From Candidatus Marispirochaeta associata (GTDB taxonomy: Bacteria; Spirochaetota; Spirochaetia; JC444; Marispirochaetaceae): DNA of 64,000 nt. This document shows, piece after piece, positions 17,997 to 27,033 of the stretch; within the stretch, counting starts at the first letter, position 1; each line of letters starts with the position of its first letter. The stretch spans positions 33,192 through 97,191 of the forward strand of contig JWTM01000060.1 in assembly GCA_001749745.1 (NCBI GenBank), given 5' to 3'. Below the pieces are notes generated by a model, which saw nothing but the letters and a program-made list of their open reading frames with translations, did not search any database and had not been told where the DNA came from. The translations under genes and the position numbers were made by a program.

Positions 17997-18787
17997 ACCG
18001 CCCCTCCCGTTCCGGTCCGCAAGAGACGCATGATCTCGAAGTATCCGGTGTCTAGGATACGGATAAAGGCGCTGGTTATCACCGGCAGGGTTACCAGAAT
18101 CACGATAAAGGCCACGCCGATCCGTATCGGGAAGCCGAGCATCAATAGATTCATCTGAGGAGCGGCCTTGGCCAGGAGCCCCATTGAGACCGATACCAGA
18201 ATCAGGGTTCCCATAACCGGGAAGGCGATTATCAAGGCCTGGCCGAAGAGCTTGGTCATGCCGCTGATCAGCATTTGGGCGATGTATTCCTGCTGCAGGA
18301 CCAGATCGATCGCCCGGAAGGCCTGGAAGGAACGGTAGACCCCTTTGAGAAAGAGGTCGATGAATCCGCCGGAGACGATGAAGGCGTACATGGCTAAGAG
18401 ATTCAAGAATTGCCCCAGGAGGGGCAGCTCGACCTGGGCTAAGGGATCATAGACCACCGAGGCGCCGAAGCCCATCTGGAAGGCGTAGAACTGCCCGGAG
18501 ATCAACAGAGCCGAATAGATCATGGTTAAAAAGAAGCCGATCAGGAGGCCCACCATCACCTCGCCCAGCATCAGCAACGCGTAACTCAAGCCCGCCTCGG
18601 GAATGGGGTAACCGAAACCCTGCACCATCGGGAAGACCGCCACCGCCGTAAACAGGGCCAGGGCCGTCCTCGCGATCCGGGGTATGGCCGAGGAGGAGAG
18701 CAGAGGCGCCACCTGAAAGAGCGCGTAGATCCGCGCTAATATCAGGAGGTAAAGTTGTGCGTTTGCAATCAGCGGGGCGAACTCCAT
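17993..18787 (-). CDS. fliR: flagellar export protein FliR
   Basis: A 264-residue polytopic membrane protein with about six hydrophobic segments. Typical FliR blocks are visible: ILARIYALFQVAPLLSS near the N-terminus, MGFGASVVYDP in the middle and LMLGFPIRIGV toward the end. FliR forms the conical core of the export gate with FliP and FliQ. It lies between fliQ (17-nt gap) and flhB (4-nt overlap). Length is normal for the family. Confidence 0.95.
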   Translation of the reverse strand: MEFAPLIANAQLYLLILARIYALFQVAPLLSSSAIPRIARTALALFTAVAVFPMVQGFGYPIPEAGLSYALLMLGEVMVGLLIGFFLTMIYSALLISGQFYAFQMGFGASVVYDPLAQVELPLLGQFLNLLAMYAFIVSGGFIDLFLKGVYRSFQAFRAIDLVLQQEYIAQMLISGMTKLFGQALIIAFPVMGTLILVSVSMGLLAKAAPQMNLLMLGFPIRIGVAFIVILVTLPVITSAFIRILDTGYFEIMRLLRTGTGGAV

Positions 18788-18804
18788 CTAGCTTACCACT
18801 ACCC

Positions 18805-19074
18805 TCACAACACCATTTCCGGGATACGCCGGATCACATCCAGCGTGAATGCACGCATAGAACCGAAGATAATCGGCCCGAAAAAAACCAGAGTCAGGAA
18901 AATTGCGATAATCTTGGGAACAAAGGTCAGGGTCTGTTCCTGAATCGATGTGGTGGCTTGAAATATCGAGATGATCAATCCCACCCCCATTCCGACCAAG
19001 AGCATGGGGGACGAGATTATGAGTACCTGAAAGACTGCACTTCTTACCAGTGCGACTACATATCCGATGGTCAT
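18805..19074 (-). CDS. fliQ: flagellar export protein FliQ
   Basis: An 89-residue protein made almost entirely of two hydrophobic helices separated by a short polar turn containing the conserved QATTSIQEQTLTFVPK block. This is the textbook FliQ size and pattern. A GGGAGGGG ribosome site precedes the ATG. It is the small subunit of the FliPQR export channel and sits in the usual P-Q-R order. Confidence 0.95.
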   Translation of the reverse strand: MTIGYVVALVRSAVFQVLIISSPMLLVGMGVGLIISIFQATTSIQEQTLTFVPKIIAIFLTLVFFGPIIFGSMRAFTLDVIRRIPEMVL

Positions 19075-19137
19075 GTTCCCCTCCCATTGAGAACGGCGCG
19101 TTATCTATGAGCCGCGCCAGCTCATCCGCCTAACTCG

Positions 19138-19920
19138 CTACAAGAAACTGGCCACTACCTGCTCCGTAATCAGGGACCAGCCGTCCACCAGAACGAAGAG
19201 AATAAGTTTAAAGGGCATACTGATCATTACCGGCGGCAGCATGATCATTCCCATCGACATCAGCGTGGAAGCCACGACCATATCGATGATGATAAACGGG
19301 ATAAACAAGAGGATGCCTATCTTGAAGGCTACCGTAAGTTCATGGAGTACAAAGGCCGGAACCAGCACATAGGTCGGCACCTCGGTGGCATTCGCCGGCC
19401 GACTCAGCTCCGAGAGGCGCATGAAGAGCTCAATATTATCGTAATCCCCCTGCATCTGACGAAACATGAAGAGGCGCATCGGGGTTTCGGCATTGGAGTA
19501 CATCTCCTGAAAACCGATTTCGCCTTCGGCGAAGGGCACAAAACTCTCTTCGTAGACCGTAGTCAGGGTCGGCCACATAATGAAGATCGTCAGAAAGAGG
19601 GCGATACCCATCAGCACTTGGGTAGGCGGGACCTGCTGCAGGCTCAGGGAGCGCTTGATGAAATCGAAGACGATAGCGATCCGCAAGAAGGCGGTGGTCA
19701 GAATCAGGATCGACGGCGAGAGGGTTATGACCGAGAGCAGCAACAGCAGCTGCAGACTTAGGGCTACTTCCTGGTTGTTCTCCGCTCCGCGGACGGCGAG
19801 ATCGATGAACGGAAGATTGAGACCTTCTGCGGGAACATTGACATCGCCGGCTTCTTGTGCGAAGAGTCCCGCGCTACACGTCACCACCAATAGCAGGATG
19901 ACGAGTACTTTTTGTTTCAT
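19138..19920 (-). CDS. fliP: flagellar export protein FliP
   Basis: A 260-residue membrane protein. The ATG at 19920 is preferred over an upstream alternative at 19950 because it directly follows a G8 ribosome-binding tract and begins a cleavable-looking signal peptide (MKQKVLVILLLVV, then AGLFAQ). The conserved FliP blocks LSPSILILTTAFLRI, PTQVLMGIALFLT and FIPFIIIDMVVAS are all present. The last is the classical FliP signature. FliP forms the pentameric core of the export gate. It lies between fliO and fliQ. The identification is certain. Confidence 0.96.
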   Translation of the reverse strand: MKQKVLVILLLVVTCSAGLFAQEAGDVNVPAEGLNLPFIDLAVRGAENNQEVALSLQLLLLLSVITLSPSILILTTAFLRIAIVFDFIKRSLSLQQVPPTQVLMGIALFLTIFIMWPTLTTVYEESFVPFAEGEIGFQEMYSNAETPMRLFMFRQMQGDYDNIELFMRLSELSRPANATEVPTYVLVPAFVLHELTVAFKIGILLFIPFIIIDMVVASTLMSMGMIMLPPVMISMPFKLILFVLVDGWSLITEQVVASFL

Positions 19921-19921
19921 T

Positions 19922-19929
19922 CCCCCCCC
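19922..19929 (-). repeat. G8 tract serving as the fliP ribosome-binding site
   Basis: Eight consecutive C on the plus strand (G8 in the mRNA) end 1 nt before the fliP ATG at 19920. The homopolymer replaces an ordinary AGGAGG. Spacing to the ATG would change with slippage. Confidence 0.7.
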
Positions 19930-19942
19930 AGTACATACTAAT

Positions 19943-19964
19943 ATTACCACACCACTGTGGTAAT
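19943..19964 (-). other. perfect inverted repeat between fliO and fliP
   Basis: A 9-bp perfect stem (19943-19951 with 19956-19964) closes on a 4-nt loop in the fliO-fliP gap. It is not followed by T residues on the minus strand. It is therefore more likely an RNA-stability or processing hairpin, or an operator, than a terminator. Confidence 0.6.
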
Positions 19965-19967
19965 TAC

Positions 19968-20558
19968 CTACAGGTTTTTCACCCGGTCGCCCTGGCTCTT
20001 CAGGAAGATAGCCGAGGATGAGACGGTTTCATCAACCTTCGATCCGCCGCCGGGAAGGATTCCGCCGAGAAGCTCCTTGAAGCTCCGCTTCGGGGATTCC
20101 TCATCCTTGGCAAGAAAGACCTCGATCTCGTCCCGGCTCTCCTTGTCGTCTATCTCGGTCAAGAGGTTCACAGAGTTCTCTGCCGAACCTATCAGGAGAT
20201 AGCGCTTTCCAAGGGATACCAGATGAACCGCACGGGTACTGGAGAGGGATTTGGTGGACAAGACCTTGATCAGATTATTATCTGCGTAGTTTTGTCCGGA
20301 CATGCGCTTGAGAAAGTAGAAGAGACCGTAGATTGCGGCTACCACTCCCGCCAAAACCAGAAACATGGAGACGAAACTCCATACGGAGACGGAACCTACC
20401 GGTTCGATCTGATTCGGTGCGGCCTGAGCGTCGTCGGCTTGATCGAATACGATCTCCGCTTCCGACTGCGGTGCAGTCTCCTCGGTCGCTTCCTGCGCTA
20501 TGAGCGTCGTACCAACAACGAACGCGAGCGCAAAAACGATGAGTCTTCGTTTTTTCAA
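19968..20558 (-). CDS. fliO: flagellar assembly protein FliO/FliZ
   Basis: A 196-residue protein with a signal peptide (about 1-22), an acidic periplasmic stretch, one membrane helix (about 60-85) and a cytoplasmic FliO domain. The core of that domain is VLSTKSLSSTRAVHLVSLGKR, followed by LLIGSAENSV, the diagnostic FliO beta-strand region. FliO is the assembly scaffold for FliP. The start codon is TTG at 20558, placed just after a G8 ribosome-binding tract. No ATG is available in this frame close by. It lies between fliY and fliP as in other flagellar operons. Confidence 0.9.
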   Translation of the reverse strand: MKKRRLIVFALAFVVGTTLIAQEATEETAPQSEAEIVFDQADDAQAAPNQIEPVGSVSVWSFVSMFLVLAGVVAAIYGLFYFLKRMSGQNYADNNLIKVLSTKSLSSTRAVHLVSLGKRYLLIGSAENSVNLLTEIDDKESRDEIEVFLAKDEESPKRSFKELLGGILPGGGSKVDETVSSSAIFLKSQGDRVKNL

Positions 20559-20561
20559 TGT

Positions 20562-20569
20562 CCCCCCCC
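20562..20569 (-). repeat. G8 tract serving as the fliO ribosome-binding site
   Basis: Eight consecutive C on the plus strand lie 3 nt upstream of the fliO TTG start. It has the same layout as the tract before fliP. Confidence 0.7.
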
Positions 20570-20618
20570 AGAGACGTTCTACAGAGAGCCTACCAACAAA
20601 ACCCCCTGTGTGTCTATA

Positions 20619-21761
20619 TTACGTCAAATCTGACATTCTTTCCATAGGAGAAACGATTTCCGTTACCCGAACACCGAAGTTTTCGTCGATAACGACAACC
20701 TCCCCTTTGGCGATCAGCTTATGATTGACCAGAATATCCACCGGTTCACCGGCAAGTTTGTCCAGCTCGATGATGGTTCCCTCGCCCATGCCGAGAATCT
20801 CGCGAATCAGGCGTTTCGTGCGGCCCAGCTCGACGGTCATCTCCATGTAGACGTCCATCAAGAGACCGATATTCCCCTGGTCCCCCGCCCCGGTCTGGGG
20901 ATAGAGATTCGGGAACTGCACCGACTGAACATTCGGCGCCTGCTGGAAGCCCATATTGCCCCCCTGCATCTGCGGTGCAAAGCCGCCGCCCATTGGCTGC
21001 TGCATACCGCCGCCGGCCATGCCGCCGTTAGGCATACCGCCCCCCATCATACCTGTGAAATCGCCCCCCATGGGCGCGCCCTGGGCCGGGGACGCTCCTT
21101 GAGGCTGGGCCGCCTGCTGTTGGGGCTGCACCACCTCGCTGACGGCGGAAATCGAGAAGACCTCCATCAACTGCGAGGGCTTCTCTCCCTCGATGGTAAC
21201 CGGGTAGGTAACGCGAATAAAGCCTTCGCCCGGCAGGGTAAGGCTCGCCTTGAGCACCTTCTCGGTCTCTCCCGGCGAGGTCATCACGGTTTTGCCGATG
21301 GCGTCCCCCAGGGAGGTCGCGATGGCCCCGGCCAGGGTATTCCCGGCCTCTGAAAGGGCGGAAAGAGCCGCATCGTCCAGCTCAATCTCTTCCTGGCCCA
21401 TCATCAGACCGGCAATCGACTCGGCCAGGGCGGTAGGCATAACGTACATATGCTCACCGCTTATGCCTTCCGAGAAATTGATCCGGGTTACCACCATCTC
21501 GTCGGGGGCGGTAGCCAGGAAGCCGTCCCGGTTAGTCTGTTCCACCTCGGGCTGCCCAATGGTTACGCTCTTCCCGATGATGCCGCTCAGGTTGGAGGCC
21601 TGGCTGGAGACCGCCTGAGAAAGCTTGGAGGCAAACTCCATCTGCTGATCCTGGCTGAGACCGCCGGAATCGGTCGCCGGGGCCTCGCCGCCGAAATCAA
21701 ATCCGCCGCCGCCTTGTAGCAAAGCATCTATTTCATCTTGTGATAATGATCCGTCACTCAT
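20619..21761 (-). CDS. fliY: flagellar motor switch protein FliY (FliN-type, with CheC-like domain)
   Basis: A 380-residue switch protein. The N-terminal LSQDEIDALLQ peptide matches the CheY-P-binding segment of FliM. The middle domain carries a CheC-type phosphatase signature, S-x3-E-x2-N (SALSEAGN), with a Pro 22 residues after the Asn. A Gly/Met/Gln-rich linker (about 215-285) follows. The final 85 residues are a SpoA/FliN domain (MTVELGRTKRLIREIL, then GEVVVIDENFGVRVTEIV). In Bacillus, FliY is both C-ring component and CheY-P phosphatase. This architecture suggests the same, although the spacing to the Pro differs by one from the published consensus as I recall it. It is adjacent to fliM (2-nt gap). 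Confidence 0.92.
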   Translation of the reverse strand: MSDGSLSQDEIDALLQGGGGFDFGGEAPATDSGGLSQDQQMEFASKLSQAVSSQASNLSGIIGKSVTIGQPEVEQTNRDGFLATAPDEMVVTRINFSEGISGEHMYVMPTALAESIAGLMMGQEEIELDDAALSALSEAGNTLAGAIATSLGDAIGKTVMTSPGETEKVLKASLTLPGEGFIRVTYPVTIEGEKPSQLMEVFSISAVSEVVQPQQQAAQPQGASPAQGAPMGGDFTGMMGGGMPNGGMAGGGMQQPMGGGFAPQMQGGNMGFQQAPNVQSVQFPNLYPQTGAGDQGNIGLLMDVYMEMTVELGRTKRLIREILGMGEGTIIELDKLAGEPVDILVNHKLIAKGEVVVIDENFGVRVTEIVSPMERMSDLT

Positions 21762-21763
21762 GA

Positions 21764-22789
21764 CTACTCTTCTCCTTCGACGGCGAGTTCTTCGAACTCT
21801 TCTTTCTCGACGTCTTCCAACTTTTGTGTTATCTGAACCGCAACCTTGTTACCGACCAGCCCTGGTCGGCAGAGAAACTTCTTTCGGTTTCCTACTTTGA
21901 GGACCATCGGATCGCTTGTACGGGTATCCTGCAGACGGATCACGTCTCCGCCCCGCAGGTTGAGCACATCCCGGACGGTCAAATTGATGCTCCCGATCTC
22001 GGCCAGGACGTTGACCCGGACCGTAGAGAGCCGTTCCTTGAGGATGTTCAGGTTCTCCGTCGTCGCTCCGGAACGCACCGTGGAGTACATATACTGGGCC
22101 GATAGCTTGGAGATGATCGGTTCGATGGTCAGATAGGGGATACAGAAGTTCATCATCCCCTCTACCTCGTTCACCTTGGTCTCCAGGGTAACCAGCACGA
22201 CCATCTCCGTGGGCGGAACGATCTGGGCGAACTGGGGGTTGGTCTCGATCTGCCCCAAGCGGGGACGGAGGTCGATCACCTGACTCCAGGCCTCTCGAAG
22301 ATTTCCCAATATGCGGACGATGATCCCTTCCATGACCGACTGCTCGATATCGGAGAGATCCCGCTGTACCTTAGTGCCCTCTCCTTTACCGCCGAAGAGG
22401 CGGTCGATAATCGAGAAGGTGATCGCCGGATCGATCTCGAGTACCGCCGATCCTTTGAGGGGATCCATATTGATGATCCCAAGGGTGGTCGGATTCGGAA
22501 TGGAGCGGATAAACTCCTCGTAGGTCAACTGATCGACTGAGGCCACGTGTACGTGGACCATACTCCGCAGCTGGGCCGAGAGTGCGGTGGTCGTCAACCG
22601 GGCGAAGGTCTCGTGCATGATCGAGACGGTCCGGATCTGCTCCTTGGAGAACTTGTCCGGACGCTTGAAGTCGTAGATCTTGATCTTGCGCTGATCCGTC
22701 GCCTGGGAGACATCCTCTGTTTCCATATCTCCCGTGGAAATTGCGGTTAAGAGCTGATCAATTTCGTCTTGGGAGAGTACCTCGTTCAT
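21764..22789 (-). CDS. fliM: flagellar motor switch protein FliM
   Basis: A 341-residue C-ring protein. The extreme N-terminus has the CheY-P docking peptide (LSQDEIDQLLTAI). The central CheC-like domain contains the GG-type motif region (DRLFGGKGEG) near residue 133. The C-terminal SpoA domain includes LNLRGGDVIRLQ. FliM receives phosphorylated CheY and controls switching. Its order, fliL-fliM-fliY, is standard. Length is typical. The identification is certain. Confidence 0.97.
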   Translation of the reverse strand: MNEVLSQDEIDQLLTAISTGDMETEDVSQATDQRKIKIYDFKRPDKFSKEQIRTVSIMHETFARLTTTALSAQLRSMVHVHVASVDQLTYEEFIRSIPNPTTLGIINMDPLKGSAVLEIDPAITFSIIDRLFGGKGEGTKVQRDLSDIEQSVMEGIIVRILGNLREAWSQVIDLRPRLGQIETNPQFAQIVPPTEMVVLVTLETKVNEVEGMMNFCIPYLTIEPIISKLSAQYMYSTVRSGATTENLNILKERLSTVRVNVLAEIGSINLTVRDVLNLRGGDVIRLQDTRTSDPMVLKVGNRKKFLCRPGLVGNKVAVQITQKLEDVEKEEFEELAVEGEE

Positions 22790-22798
22790 CCGCCTTCC

Positions 22799-23362
22799 TT
22801 AGAAATCGAGGACCTGTAGATCCATGATAATTACTTGATCGATGTTCGGCCCGGAGAGCCGTTCATTGATACGCGTCTTCAGTTCATTGGTAATCGTCTG
22901 TTCGTGCCGCGGGGTCAACTCAGCCGCCGTCTTCCTGCTGAAGTAGGAACGGATCATGGCCTGCAGCGGCGCCTGCCGGTCGTTCAGCTCGGTCAGAATA
23001 GTCTTGTTATCCTTCTCGAAGCCGATCCGCACGGTCACGATCACCGTCAAAGGTTCCGCATCGGAGGTTCGGGTGCGAATTTCCTCAATACCGGGCCACC
23101 ACTGTAGTACCGGCGCGACCCCCTCATACTCGTCGGAGATCATTGGCAAGGACTGCTGGGCGGTTCCCCGGTTCAGAATCTGCATTGTGATAACCACCAC
23201 GGTGACGATAAAGATAATCGCCGCCAGCCCCATGGCCACCAGCTTGAGGATCTTGATTACGATTTCGGGAAGGAATCCCCCGCGTTCCCCGGTATCCGGT
23301 TCAGCACCGCCGGTAACGTCATCATCACTGAATACTACATCTTCATCAGCCATGTCAGCCAA
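22799..23362 (-). CDS. fliL: flagellar basal body-associated protein FliL
   Basis: A 187-residue protein with an acidic cytoplasmic N-terminus, one membrane helix (about 38-60) and a periplasmic stomatin-like FliL domain ending LQVLDF. FliL rings the stator and supports torque. In spirochetes it affects periplasmic flagellar orientation. It lies between motB and fliM, a typical position. The C-terminal hydrophobic FMDLxxLDF-like ending (here IIMDLQVLDF) is characteristic. Confidence 0.9.
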   Translation of the reverse strand: MADMADEDVVFSDDDVTGGAEPDTGERGGFLPEIVIKILKLVAMGLAAIIFIVTVVVITMQILNRGTAQQSLPMISDEYEGVAPVLQWWPGIEEIRTRTSDAEPLTVIVTVRIGFEKDNKTILTELNDRQAPLQAMIRSYFSRKTAAELTPRHEQTITNELKTRINERLSGPNIDQVIIMDLQVLDF

Positions 23363-23418
23363 CTCCTTCGTTAATCAGCAACCGTATCAAATACGATCCT
23401 ATTCTGCAAACCCTCATC

Positions 23419-24144
23419 CTAAAGATGTCCGTCGCTCAAGATTACTATATCGATGCGCCGGTTATAGGCGCGTCCCTCGGGGGTCTCGTTCGATGCCAAC
23501 GGCACCGTTTCGGCAAACCCCGCCACCTGAAACTGATCCTCGGGCACCCCGTAATCCGACAAGGCCCGCAAGGTGTTGATCGCCCGAGCGGCGGAGAGCT
23601 CCCAGTTCGTCGGCCAGGGACCGTCCGGATCCGTCGGCGCCGCGTCGGTATGCCCCTCGATCCTAAATTTGCGATCCTCCAGGGAGGTCAACAGTCGGGA
23701 GACCTTTTGCAGGGTTTCCCGGGTATTCTCGATGTCGATCTCCGCACTGGCCGGTCTGAAGAAGGAGTCCGCAGCCAGGCTGATTATCAGCCCTCGCTCA
23801 TCCTCGGTAACCCGCACCTTCTTCGACTTTATCTCCGGCTGAAACTGGCTTATAGCCAGCTTGCGGGCCTTATCCAGGGCCCGTCCCTTATCGATGGAAG
23901 GCAGGGTCATGATATTGTTCCCCAGCTCAGCCAGTTCCCCGGCCTGCAGGGTATTCCCCCCTTCCAGCACACCCAGCCCGGAGAAGGCCGCCAGAATCAA
24001 CTTCAGCTGAGAGCCGTCCACCTCGGCGGTGGTGTACATCATCACGAAGAAGGTCAGCAGCAGGGTCACCATGTCGCCGTAGGTGGTCATCCATGCCGGC
24101 GCCCCTTCTTCGGGACACTTCTTGCATTTTTTCTTCTCAGCCAT
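23419..24144 (-). CDS. motB: flagellar motor protein MotB
   Basis: A 241-residue stator subunit. A short cytoplasmic tail with a C7-x-x-C10 pair precedes the single membrane helix, which contains the proton-binding Asp24 (TTYGDMVTLLLTFFV). The plug region follows. The C-terminal OmpA-like peptidoglycan-binding domain has the IEGHTDAAPT signature and the NWELSAARA helix. Length is normal. It follows motA with a 23-nt gap. Asp24 indicates an ion-conducting stator. Whether H+ or Na+ is used cannot be decided from sequence by eye. Confidence 0.96.
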   Translation of the reverse strand: MAEKKKCKKCPEEGAPAWMTTYGDMVTLLLTFFVMMYTTAEVDGSQLKLILAAFSGLGVLEGGNTLQAGELAELGNNIMTLPSIDKGRALDKARKLAISQFQPEIKSKKVRVTEDERGLIISLAADSFFRPASAEIDIENTRETLQKVSRLLTSLEDRKFRIEGHTDAAPTDPDGPWPTNWELSAARAINTLRALSDYGVPEDQFQVAGFAETVPLASNETPEGRAYNRRIDIVILSDGHL

Positions 24145-24167
24145 GCCGCGCTACCCGCACTCTTCCG

Positions 24168-24950
24168 TTACTCCGCTGCCGATTCGGCCATGATAGCCTC
24201 GCGCCGCGCCGGCGGCAGGAAGCTTAGGAGTTTAACCTCCAGGATCCGCGGATTATCCCCGGACTGGATCGAGAGAATGCCTTCGATCATTATTTCTTTG
24301 ACCAGGACCTCGCCTTTGTCGCGGTCCTCGAGTTTGTTCTTGATCGGTATCAGTACCAGGTTGGCGAAAATCGTTCCGTACATAGTGGTAATCAGCGCCA
24401 GGGCCATACCGGAGCCGATCGAGTCGGCATCGTTAAGATTGGCCAGCATCGCGATCAGACCCGCCAGGGTTCCGATCATGCCGAAAGCGGGCGCAAAGGT
24501 TCCCCAGTCGCCGAAGATCTTGATTCCGTCCTGGTGGCGCTCCTGAATCTGATTCAGCTCATTGTAGAGCAGGTTCTTGATGATCTCGGGGTCGGTGCCG
24601 TCGACGACGAGCTGGATCCCCTTCTTCATGAACTCCTGCTCGACCTCTTCCAAGTCGTCCTCCAACGCCAGGAGTCCCTCACGCCGGGCCTTTTCGGAGA
24701 AGTTGACCAGGGTGGAGATAATCGCCTCCTCCCCCCAATTGGGTACGTTCAGCGCGTGGCTCATGTACTTCATCATCCCCAAAACCCGCTGAAGAGGATT
24801 ACCGACCATAAGCGCCGAGAATGAGCCGCCGATAACCATGAAGATCGAGGGAATATCAATGTAAGAACCGAGAGAGCCGCCGGAGGTGAGGATCGACATA
24901 AGAATCATCACGAATCCGAGGATCAGCCCTATAATCGTTCCTAAATCCAT
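24168..24950 (-). CDS. motA: flagellar motor protein MotA
   Basis: A 260-residue stator subunit with four membrane helices. Two lie near the N-terminus (about 4-22 and 32-50) and two at about 147-205. A large cytoplasmic loop carries the charged residues that contact FliG. The conserved block GTFAPAFGMIGTLAGLIAML is characteristic. It starts 7 nt after flbD and precedes motB. The assignment is certain. Confidence 0.97.
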   Translation of the reverse strand: MDLGTIIGLILGFVMILMSILTSGGSLGSYIDIPSIFMVIGGSFSALMVGNPLQRVLGMMKYMSHALNVPNWGEEAIISTLVNFSEKARREGLLALEDDLEEVEQEFMKKGIQLVVDGTDPEIIKNLLYNELNQIQERHQDGIKIFGDWGTFAPAFGMIGTLAGLIAMLANLNDADSIGSGMALALITTMYGTIFANLVLIPIKNKLEDRDKGEVLVKEIMIEGILSIQSGDNPRILEVKLLSFLPPARREAIMAESAAE

Positions 24951-24957
24951 CTACCGG

Positions 24958-25155
24958 TCACTCCTCGTTTTTAAAGGCCCCGATCTGCCGCCTATAGGCG
25001 ACGATTTCACTAAAAACAGTCTGGCGGTCCTCACGGACCACCAGACGCTTTCCCGATAACATGATCAGGGTCGTATCAGGATTGGCTTCGATGTACTCGA
25101 TCTGATGGGGATTCACCCAGTAGACCGTTCCATCCAGCCTGGTTACTTCAATCAT
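24958..25155 (-). CDS. flbD: FlbD family flagellar protein
   Basis: A 65-residue protein matching the small FlbD family: MIEVTRLDGTVYWVNPHQIE at the start, then a TTLIMLSGKRLVVRE strand and a short charged tail. This family (distinct from the Caulobacter regulator FlbD) lies between flgE and motA in spirochetes and Gram-positives. It may participate in swarming or hook assembly, but the molecular role is unclear. It sits 20 nt downstream of flgE and 7 nt upstream of motA, confirming the usual order. Confidence 0.92.
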   Translation of the reverse strand: MIEVTRLDGTVYWVNPHQIEYIEANPDTTLIMLSGKRLVVREDRQTVFSEIVAYRRQIGAFKNEE

Positions 25156-25175
25156 CTAAGCCCTATTTTAACCCC

Positions 25176-26570
25176 TTAGCGCTTTAAGGTCAAAAGCTCC
25201 TGCAGCATCTGATCCGAGGTCTGGATCGTCTTGCTGTTGGACTGGAACCCGCGCTGGGTTACGATCATGTCGGTAAACTGTTCGGCCAGGTCGACGTTGC
25301 TCATCTCTAATGCGCCGGCGATGAACTTGCCCTTCCCGGCCACCCCGCTCTCGGAGATATTGGGATCGCCCGAGTTGTTGGTTACCACGTAGGTGCTCTC
25401 TCCGGCCTTCTCCAATCCGCCGGGGTTGGTAAAGCTCGAGAGCGCCACCTGAGCGATGGTCCGGTTGGTGCCGTTGGAGTAGACCCCGGTTATGATGCCC
25501 GACTGGTCGATCTTGAAGCTCTCCAGGTAGCCCATGGGATAGCCGTTCTGGCTGAAGGCCTTGGTGGAGCTTTTCTCGGCAAACTGGGTCATGGAGTTGA
25601 CCACGCTGCCGACCTCGCCCAGATTGAGATTGAAGGTCTGGCGCAAGGGAGCGCCGGCGGCGTCGAGATTGGAGTCGGGTACGTCGTAGGCGAGCTGCAC
25701 CTGGAGGTCGCCGTCGCCGATCAGGTCGCCCTGGGCGTCGGTTACCGATTCGAGGGTACCGAGGTTGTCGAAGTTGACCGTAAAGGTCGCATCGGCGTTG
25801 TTGGCCGCTCCTACCTCGGCGATGGTGTTGGCCGTGTCGGCGCCGGTCTCGTCCGGATCGATGGTAACCGTCGCATCCCAGCTGTTAGGCGCGCCTACGG
25901 TCTTGGTAAAGTTGATCCGCATGGTGTGGGTGTTGCCGAAGCTGTCGTAGATAGTCTTGTCCACGGTCCAGGTTCCCTGCAGGGTCTCGGCGGGTCCGGC
26001 TCCCGGAGGAATAACCGCTACCCGTTTGTCCAGGTTACAGGCCAAGTCCACCTCGGTGGTAGCCGCGGCGGGGTCCTTGCCGCCCACCGGAATGGTAATA
26101 TCCCCTACGTCGGAGGCGGTGTTGATAATGGTCGTGCCCTCGACCTGCTGGGCCATCCAGCCCTGTACCCGCATGCCGTTGGCCGGGTTGGTAAGGGTTC
26201 CCTCTTCATCGATGCCGAAGGCGCCGGCGCGGGAGTAGAACTCCTTATCGCCGTTCTTGAGGATAAAGAAGCCGTTCCCCTGAATCGCGATGTCGGTCAT
26301 GACCCCGGTGGTCTGCAGCGAGCCCTGGGTGTGGATGGTATCGATGGCGGCGATGGTCATACCGAGGCCGACCTGCTTCGGATTGACCCCGCCCAGCTCG
26401 TCGGTGGGACGAGCCGCGCCGGACATCGTCTGGCTGAGCATATCCTGGAAATTGACCCGGCCTTTCTTGAAGCCGATGGTATTGACGTTGGAAATATTGT
26501 TTCCGATAACGTCCATCCGGGTCTGGTGATTCTGTAGTCCGGAAACTCCGGAATAAAGGGATCGCATCAT
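25176..26570 (-). CDS. flgE: flagellar hook protein FlgE
   Basis: A 464-residue hook subunit. It has the N-terminal rod/hook motif [20 protein letters not shown] with the ANNISN-like GNNISNVNT, the two surface domains, and the C-terminal [19 protein letters not shown] helix. Lys165 and Cys178 lie 13 residues apart (GGKDPA, then DLACNLD). These are the residue types, spacing and even numbering recalled for the self-catalysed lysinoalanine cross-link of Treponema denticola FlgE. The hook of this organism is therefore predicted to be covalently cross-linked. It lies between flgD and flbD. Confidence 0.97.
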   Translation of the reverse strand: MMRSLYSGVSGLQNHQTRMDVIGNNISNVNTIGFKKGRVNFQDMLSQTMSGAARPTDELGGVNPKQVGLGMTIAAIDTIHTQGSLQTTGVMTDIAIQGNGFFILKNGDKEFYSRAGAFGIDEEGTLTNPANGMRVQGWMAQQVEGTTIINTASDVGDITIPVGGKDPAAATTEVDLACNLDKRVAVIPPGAGPAETLQGTWTVDKTIYDSFGNTHTMRINFTKTVGAPNSWDATVTIDPDETGADTANTIAEVGAANNADATFTVNFDNLGTLESVTDAQGDLIGDGDLQVQLAYDVPDSNLDAAGAPLRQTFNLNLGEVGSVVNSMTQFAEKSSTKAFSQNGYPMGYLESFKIDQSGIITGVYSNGTNRTIAQVALSSFTNPGGLEKAGESTYVVTNNSGDPNISESGVAGKGKFIAGALEMSNVDLAEQFTDMIVTQRGFQSNSKTIQTSDQMLQELLTLKR

Positions 26571-26584
26571 ATAGCCATATCCTC

Positions 26585-27019
26585 CTAGCGCATTACCTTG
26601 GCAATCTTGTCTACATCGTAATAGGTTCCGTTAACCAGAACCTGGGGGAACTCTCTGCCGGAAACGGCTTCCACCGTTCCGTTGATAACCTGGTCGCCGT
26701 TGATGATCTCCACCTCGTGTCCGAGGGTACTCATCGCCCGGGAAGAGGAGAGGACGCCGGAAAGTTCCTGGAAGGAACTGGCCATGTTGGTCATCTGCTC
26801 GAGGCTCGAGAACTGGGCCATCTGGGCGATAAACTCCTTGTCCTTCATCGGTTCCGACGGATCCTGATGGGTCAGCTGGGTCAGAAGGATCTTCAGGAAA
26901 TCATCCTTGTCCAGCTCCTGGCTCGTTTGACGACCGGAGTTGAGCACCTTGTTCAAGGTATCGACCTGCATCTGTGTCCGGGCCTTCTCGCCGCTGTTCA
27001 TTGTCGTTGAAATATCCAT
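26585..27019 (-). CDS. flgD: hook assembly scaffold protein FlgD
   Basis: A 144-residue hook-cap protein. The FlgD signature is visible: [42 protein letters not shown] spans about residues 38-80, with the hallmark [10 protein letters not shown] and QDP. A short C-terminal beta domain (GHEVEIING, then GTVEAVSG) follows. It is shorter than enteric FlgD (about 230), as in many spirochetes and Gram-positives. It lies between fliK and flgE, and the protein is exported to cap the growing hook. Confidence 0.95.
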   Translation of the reverse strand: MDISTTMNSGEKARTQMQVDTLNKVLNSGRQTSQELDKDDFLKILLTQLTHQDPSEPMKDKEFIAQMAQFSSLEQMTNMASSFQELSGVLSSSRAMSTLGHEVEIINGDQVINGTVEAVSGREFPQVLVNGTYYDVDKIAKVMR

Positions 27020-27033
27020 CTCACTTCCTCATC

